Shown in pieces: positions 60,581 through 64,000 of a DNA stretch of 64,000 bases. The stretch covers positions 186,001-250,000 of the forward strand of contig NZ_JAFCJJ010000005.1 in the NCBI RefSeq assembly GCF_018131015.1, in the 5' to 3' direction. Within the stretch, counting starts at the first letter, position 1; each line of letters opens with the position of its first letter. A program made the position numbers and the translations under genes. The notes beneath the pieces are model-generated. The model was not told where the DNA came from, did not search any database, and saw only the letters and a list, made by a program, of their open reading frames with translations. Source of the DNA: Bradyrhizobium diazoefficiens. GTDB lineage: Bacteria > Pseudomonadota > Alphaproteobacteria > Rhizobiales > Xanthobacteraceae.

Positions 60581-60625
60581 TTCTCGTTCGTGCGAGAAAT
60601 TAACCCGTTGGATAAATACTGTCCA
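60581..60625 (-). promoter_or_regulatory. Promoter with overlapping dyad upstream of the permease-led operon
   Basis: On the minus strand TGGACA (60625-60620) and TAATTT (60602-60597) are separated by exactly 17 bases. The dyad TTCTCG-N6-CGAGAA at 60581-60598 overlaps the expected transcription start and the last bases of the -10. This is a typical repressor-site arrangement. No regulator gene is adjacent in the operon. Confidence 0.6.
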
Positions 60626-60670
60626 GCGCTTTCCCTGTGACGTTTTGTGCCTGTATCTGGGGCGGGGTCG

Positions 60671-60804
60671 CGTGCCCCGAACGCAGCGCAGCGCCCTTGC
60701 GGTGCGCTGCAGAGCCGGGGCCCATGCAACGGCGGAGTACGCAGCTTCTGGGTCCCGGCTCTGCGCAGCAGCGCAAGAGCGCTGCAGCGCGTCCGGGACA
60801 CGAG
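60671..60804. repeat. Palindromic repeat, CGTGTCCCGGACGC family, copy 2
   Basis: The left end is CGTGCCCCGAACGCAGCGC, the core contains GCTGCAGAGCCGGGGCCCA and CTGGGTCCCGGCTCTGC, and the right end is GCGTCCGGGACACGAG. It is very similar to the copy at 62769-62909 and more distantly to 18553-18690. Confidence 0.88.
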
Positions 60805-60919
60805 AGAGCGTCACACCCCTTGGTGTCATCTGCAGCAAACGTGAACGGCATCGGCTCGTTTCCGCTTTTCGCGGCACGCCTTCGGTGTCACCATCCTTGC
60901 AACGGACGGGAGAGCCGCG

Positions 60920-61786
60920 ATGCGCCTGAGTGTGTCGATCGGGGCGATGCTTGTGGCGGGGGCAATGGTTGGAGGCGACGTCTCCGGCGTTGCCGCACCG
61001 AGGCCGGACTCAGGGGTGGCCGCCACCGGACACACTATGCCATCCGTCAACGTCGAGCTCGCGATCGCCGTCGACGTCTCCTATTCGATGGACATGGACG
61101 AACTCGCCATTCAGCGCGAGGGCTATGCCCAGGCGATCATCTCGAAAGACTTCCTCCAGGCGTTGAAGGCCGGTCCGGGCGGCAAGGTGGCCGTGACATA
61201 TTTCGAGTGGTCGATGTCCGGCGACGAAAGGGTCATCATTCCCTGGCGGGTGATCGACGGGCCGGAGACGGCGGATGCCGTCGCGGCCGAGATCATGGCG
61301 GTGCCGGTCCGCCGGGGTTCGAGCACCTCGATTTCCGGCGCGATCAATTTCGCGGTAAAACTGTTCGAAGAGAATCCTCATCACGGCCTGCGGCGCGTCA
61401 TCGACATTTCCGGCGACGGGCCGAACAACGACGGAAGCCCGGTCACCGGCGCCCGCGACGCCGCCCTCGCCAAGGGCATCGTCATCAACGGCCTGCCGAT
61501 CATGGTGAAGGATCCATCGGGGTCGCCAACCGATATCCCGAATCTCGATCTCTATTACGAGGACTGCGTCATCGGAGGTCCCGGCGCCTTCATCCTGACG
61601 ATCAAGAATCGCGAAAAATTCCAGGAAGCGATCCGCACCAAGCTCGTTCTCGAAATTGCGGGCCTGACGCCGGGCGACGACGAAGACGTCGCGCCGAAGC
61701 GCCGGATCGTCCCGGCCGCCGGGAAGGAGCCCCGGGTGAACTGCCTGATCGGCGAAAGAAAATGGCAGGAGCGCCGGGTGCGGTGA
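60920..61786 (+). CDS. DUF1194 secreted von Willebrand A-like protein
   Basis: This 288-residue protein has an N-terminal signal sequence (MRLSVSIGAMLVAGAMVGGDVSG) and a DUF1194/vWA-like domain. The metal-ion-dependent adhesion site motif is DVSYSMD (DxSxS) in AIAVDVSYSMDMDELAIQREGY, followed by VAVTYFEWS, RRGSSTSISGAINFA and DISGDGPNN. It is probably periplasmic or exported and binds a protein partner through the metal site. Function is unknown. The start at 60920 follows GGGAGAG. It stands alone on the plus strand, flanked by repeats. Confidence 0.88.
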   Translation: MRLSVSIGAMLVAGAMVGGDVSGVAAPRPDSGVAATGHTMPSVNVELAIAVDVSYSMDMDELAIQREGYAQAIISKDFLQALKAGPGGKVAVTYFEWSMSGDERVIIPWRVIDGPETADAVAAEIMAVPVRRGSSTSISGAINFAVKLFEENPHHGLRRVIDISGDGPNNDGSPVTGARDAALAKGIVINGLPIMVKDPSGSPTDIPNLDLYYEDCVIGGPGAFILTIKNREKFQEAIRTKLVLEIAGLTPGDDEDVAPKRRIVPAAGKEPRVNCLIGERKWQERRVR

Positions 61787-61858
61787 GCCGGTGCGGCCCA
61801 ACGCAGCAGCGCTAGCGCGACGCCGCGTCCGAGGCGCGAGACCGTCCACACCCTCGGT

Positions 61859-61986
61859 GTCGTCCCGGCGAAGGCCGGGACCCATAACCACAGGGTAAAG
61901 TTTGGCGAAGGCTGGTCGTTCGGGATTGGCACCAACCACAATCGATGGATCACGCGGTATGGGTCCCGGCCTTCGCCGGGACGACG
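61859..61986. repeat. Palindromic repeat, GTCGTCCCGGCGAAGG family, copy 2
   Basis: The left arm GTCGTCCCGGCGAAGGCC...CCCATAACCA and the right arm TATGGGTCCCGGCCTTCGCC...GACGACGA are inverse complements. The centre differs from copy 1 (58572-58691). It fills the gap between the convergent DUF1194 and TetR genes and could terminate both. Confidence 0.9.
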
Positions 61987-61997
61987 AATAGCTAGCG

Positions 61998-62738
61998 CTA
62001 CGCAGTCTGCGCCACCGCGGGCCGCGACTTCGACGGCCTGGCGATCTCGAACAGGGCGGCGGAGCGGCCGGTCAGGGCGGCGAGCACGAGGCCGACCATG
62101 TGGGCGAGACGCTCGTCCTTGGCTTTCTTGTCGAGGAGGTCGCGGCCGAAGATCACGCTGAGCGTCGCCGAATTGGAGAGATAGAAGAAGCTGAGCGCCG
62201 CGATCGAGATGTAGAGCTGGACGGGATCGACCGCGACCTTGAAGTCGCCAGACTCGACGCCGCGTCGCACCACAGTGCCGATCATCTCGACGAAGGGCGA
62301 GTGCATCGACTTGACCTTGGTCGAGCGCTTCAGATTTCTGGCGCGCGCGAGGTTCTCGGTCTGCAGCAGCGACAGGAATTCCGGATTGCGGAGAAAATAG
62401 CTCCAGGTGAACTCGATCAGCCGGCGGATCGCCTCGGGCGGATCGAGATGCTCGAGGTCAAGCCCCCGCTCCTCGCTGCGGATCTTGTCGTAGGCGCCTT
62501 CGAGCACCGCGAGATAGAGCTCGTCCTTGTTGCCGACGTGATAGTACAGCATGCGCTTGTTGGCGCCGGCCTTGGCCGCGATGCGGTCGACGCGCGCGCC
62601 GGCAAGCCCGTGCGCGGAAAACTCCTGCTTGGCGGCTTCGAGGATGCGCAGCCGCATCCCCTCGGGATCGCGCTGCCATCTCAGAGTTTGCTTTGCCTTC
62701 GCCAAAGGAGGTGCTCGCCGGGTGCCTTTAGGACGCAT
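61998..62738 (-). CDS. TetR-family transcriptional regulator
   Basis: This 246-residue regulator has an extended basic N-terminus (MRPKGTRRAPPLAKAKQ) before the helix-turn-helix: MRLRILEAAKQEFSAHGLAGARVDRIAAKAGANKRMLYYHVGNKDELYLAVLE. The C-terminal domain, with TWSYFLRNPEFLSLLQTEN and SIAALSFFYLSNSATLSVIFG, resembles the TetR subgroup that includes RutR-like regulators. It follows the VOC gene on the same strand after a 189-bp gap filled by a repeat. Its targets may include the nearby NMT1-type importer operon, which lacks its own regulator; that is inference. Confidence 0.9.
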   Translation of the reverse strand: MRPKGTRRAPPLAKAKQTLRWQRDPEGMRLRILEAAKQEFSAHGLAGARVDRIAAKAGANKRMLYYHVGNKDELYLAVLEGAYDKIRSEERGLDLEHLDPPEAIRRLIEFTWSYFLRNPEFLSLLQTENLARARNLKRSTKVKSMHSPFVEMIGTVVRRGVESGDFKVAVDPVQLYISIAALSFFYLSNSATLSVIFGRDLLDKKAKDERLAHMVGLVLAALTGRSAALFEIARPSKSRPAVAQTA

Positions 62739-62768
62739 GTAACATGCGAACGAGCATTTGAGAACGAT

Positions 62769-62909
62769 CTCGTGCCCCGGACGCAGCGCAACGCTTCTTC
62801 AGCGGTGCGCTGCAGAGCCGGGGCCCATATCTCCAAATGAGAGGTGCCGCCTTCTGGGTCCCGGCTCTGCGGAGCGTCACTGCGTGCCGCACCGCGTCCG
62901 GGACACGAG
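62769..62909. repeat. Palindromic repeat, CGTGTCCCGGACGC family, copy 3
   Basis: CTCGTGCCCCGGACGC (62769-62784) is matched by GCGTCCGGGACACGAG (62894-62909). The interior contains GCAGAGCCGGGGCCCATA and CTGGGTCCCGGCTCTGC as in copy 2. It lies between the VOC gene's 3' end and the TetR start. Confidence 0.9.
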
Positions 62910-62927
62910 AGGAGTCCGCCGACAGCC

Positions 62928-63776
62928 TCACTCCCCCGGCTTCGGCGCGCGCTGCAGCAGCACGGTCTGGATGCCGCAGGTGCCGTTCCGCACCGTCATG
63001 ATCCGCGTGCCCGGCTTGCGGCCGTTGCGGATTTCGCTGACGTCGAGTCCATCGGCGACCAGGCGGGCGCGCGCGGCATCGAGGTCGGCCACCCGCCAGC
63101 TCAGGCCCCAGAGGCGGTCGTTGTTGGCATCGCCGCCCGCCACCGGCCGGCGCACCACCTCGACGATGAGGTCGCCGCAGCGGAAGAACATCAGCTGGCC
63201 CCAGTCCTGGTGCGTGCGGTCGAGCGCGAGGTCGAGCCCGAGCCGCGCGCCATAGAGGGCTGCGGCGCGCTCGGAATCCTCGGTCGTGACCACGACGTGG
63301 TCGAGCCCGTCGATCGGCGCGAGGCCGGTGGCAGCCGATTTCGGCCGCTCCCCGGCGAGCTCGAGGAAGAACATGCGCACCCCGCGCGTGAGGTCCGTCG
63401 CGGCCCGCGTGCGCTTCCAGTGCAGGGCCGCGCCGCTTCCCGCGTCGCGGCTTTCGACCTCGGCGACCGCATCCGGCCTCAGCGCCACCCGCTCCAGCCG
63501 CCGCTGCATCTTGCCGATGTCCGCGACACGAAAGCACAGGCTGGCGAGGAGCCCCTCGTGATCGCCGAGCAGCGCGCGGATGCGGTCCGCGGTCACGCTG
63601 AAGCCGCTCGGCGCCATCAGCTCGATCGTCATGTTGTCGAGGGTGAACAGCACCCGCTCGGCGCCATCGCCGGAGTTCTGCCAGGCCGGCTCGCGCCCCA
63701 GCAGCGTCCGATACGCCGCCCTGGCCGCACCGATGTCCCTGACCAGGGCGACGACGTGATCGAGGCCGGTGATCAT
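62928..63776 (-). CDS. Two-domain VOC (glyoxalase/dioxygenase superfamily) protein
   Basis: This 282-residue protein has two VOC modules. The first begins MITGLDHVVALVRDIGAARAAYRTLLGREP. The second begins IDGLDHVVVTTEDSERAAALYGARLGLDLALDR. Each has the leading His of the metal site (LDHVV) and a later GLSWRVADL or SLCFRVADI strand. It may be a dioxygenase, isomerase or lyase on a small acid. The start at 63776 follows GAGAGGGA. No partner enzyme gene is adjacent. An unusual nested hairpin lies 22 bases upstream. Confidence 0.9.
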   Translation of the reverse strand: MITGLDHVVALVRDIGAARAAYRTLLGREPAWQNSGDGAERVLFTLDNMTIELMAPSGFSVTADRIRALLGDHEGLLASLCFRVADIGKMQRRLERVALRPDAVAEVESRDAGSGAALHWKRTRAATDLTRGVRMFFLELAGERPKSAATGLAPIDGLDHVVVTTEDSERAAALYGARLGLDLALDRTHQDWGQLMFFRCGDLIVEVVRRPVAGGDANNDRLWGLSWRVADLDAARARLVADGLDVSEIRNGRKPGTRIMTVRNGTCGIQTVLLQRAPKPGE

Positions 63777-63797
63777 ATTCCCTCTCTGGTTTCCGAC

Positions 63798-63833
63798 CTG
63801 GAACAATGAGCCGAAAGTCGGCGTTTGTTCCAG
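63798..63833 (-). promoter_or_regulatory. Nested inverted repeat upstream of the VOC gene
   Basis: CTGGAACAA (63798-63806) pairs with TTGTTCCAG (63825-63833). Inside it GCCGA-AAG-TCGGC (63810-63822) forms a second stem, so the 36 bases can fold into one long interrupted hairpin 22 bases before the VOC start codon. It may be a DNA operator or a 5' leader structure. I see no convincing gene in the remaining 63834-64000. Confidence 0.6.
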
Positions 63834-64000
63834 CTTGTTTTCTGGCTTGTTTCTCGGCTTGGCATTGGCCAGTGATGGTCGTATTCCGGCCGAATGCCGA
63901 CCTCAAGCGCCGGAGCGGCGGTTTTTGCGAATAATTTCAGCGTCGGCCATGCGGAACCGATGCTAGAGTAAAGCCCGCCGGCCGGGACCACCCAGCGCAT

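Larger units (their letters stand above)
60562..60919. other. 358-bp intergenic region
   Basis: The gap between the divergent permease and DUF1194 genes holds the minus-strand promoter and dyad (60581-60625) and a palindromic repeat (60671-60804). I see nothing recognisable in 60805-60919 except GGGAGAG, the ribosome binding site of the DUF1194 gene. Confidence 0.6.

Noticed and set aside
63773..64000. Minus-strand 75-codon frame at the right edge
   Set aside because: It overlaps the VOC start region and the nested hairpin, has no ribosome binding site and no family resemblance.

Overview
The window is high-GC alphaproteobacterial chromosome, most likely Bradyrhizobium or a close relative. 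The evidence is the uniform GC-rich codon use, the dense same-strand operons with ATGA/TGATG overlaps, the large number of ABC transporters, P450s and PHA/phasin genes, and several short palindromic intergenic repeat families of the kind common in Bradyrhizobiaceae (including one that reads as 'AGLDPAIHV' in translation). I see no rRNA, tRNA, CRISPR array, prophage or insertion sequence. Genus assignment is inference from gene content only.

Layout. 1-1.9 kb: end of an unidentified gene, an amino-acid ABC binding protein and an Asp/Glu-racemase-family protein. 1.9-7.4 kb: a TetR regulator divergent from a ferredoxin / cytochrome P450 / MHS-type transporter run, then a sulfite-oxidase-like molybdoprotein and an alpha/beta hydrolase-OsmC fusion. 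7.5-16 kb (minus): a YeeE/YedE sulfur transporter, a medium-chain reductase, then the upper phenylacetate pathway in transcription order paaX-paaA-B-C-D-E-paaI-paaK. 16-23 kb: an alpha/beta hydrolase, a DUF445 protein, a phasin, a class III PHA synthase operon (short PhaE-like protein, PhaC, GNAT), another hydrolase and a spermidine-synthase-like protein. 23.3-30.3 kb (minus): a compact five-gene operon encoding a DUF6489 protein, an alpha/beta hydrolase, a wax-ester-synthase/DGAT, an epoxide hydrolase and a self-sufficient CYP102-type P450-reductase fusion.

30.6-44.3 kb (plus): two complete family-5 peptide-type ABC importers flanking a gamma-glutamyltransferase-family enzyme and a DUF1028 protein, preceded by tandem sigma-54-like promoter motifs. 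A CnbZ-like protein converges on the end. 45-50.3 kb (minus): a TetR / adaptor / RND efflux operon with a clear terminator and an operator-like dyad. 50.4-52.8 kb: split TPP-dependent decarboxylase subunits divergent from a second stand-alone P450, with a perfect 16-bp palindrome between them. 53-60.6 kb (minus): a seven-gene operon that couples an NMT1/SsuA-type ABC importer to an enolase-superfamily enzyme, a Gfo/Idh/MocA dehydrogenase, a DUF993 aldolase-like protein and a sugar-isomerase-like TIM barrel. It looks like a complete uptake and catabolic pathway for a substrate I cannot name. 60.9-63.8 kb: a secreted vWA (DUF1194) protein, a TetR regulator and a two-domain VOC protein.

The best candidates for undescribed biology are the 53-60.6 kb operon, the CYP102/epoxide hydrolase/WS-DGAT operon, and the dual-importer gamma-glutamyl peptide locus. 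Start codons were chosen by Shine-Dalgarno spacing and family N-termini and are noted where they matter.
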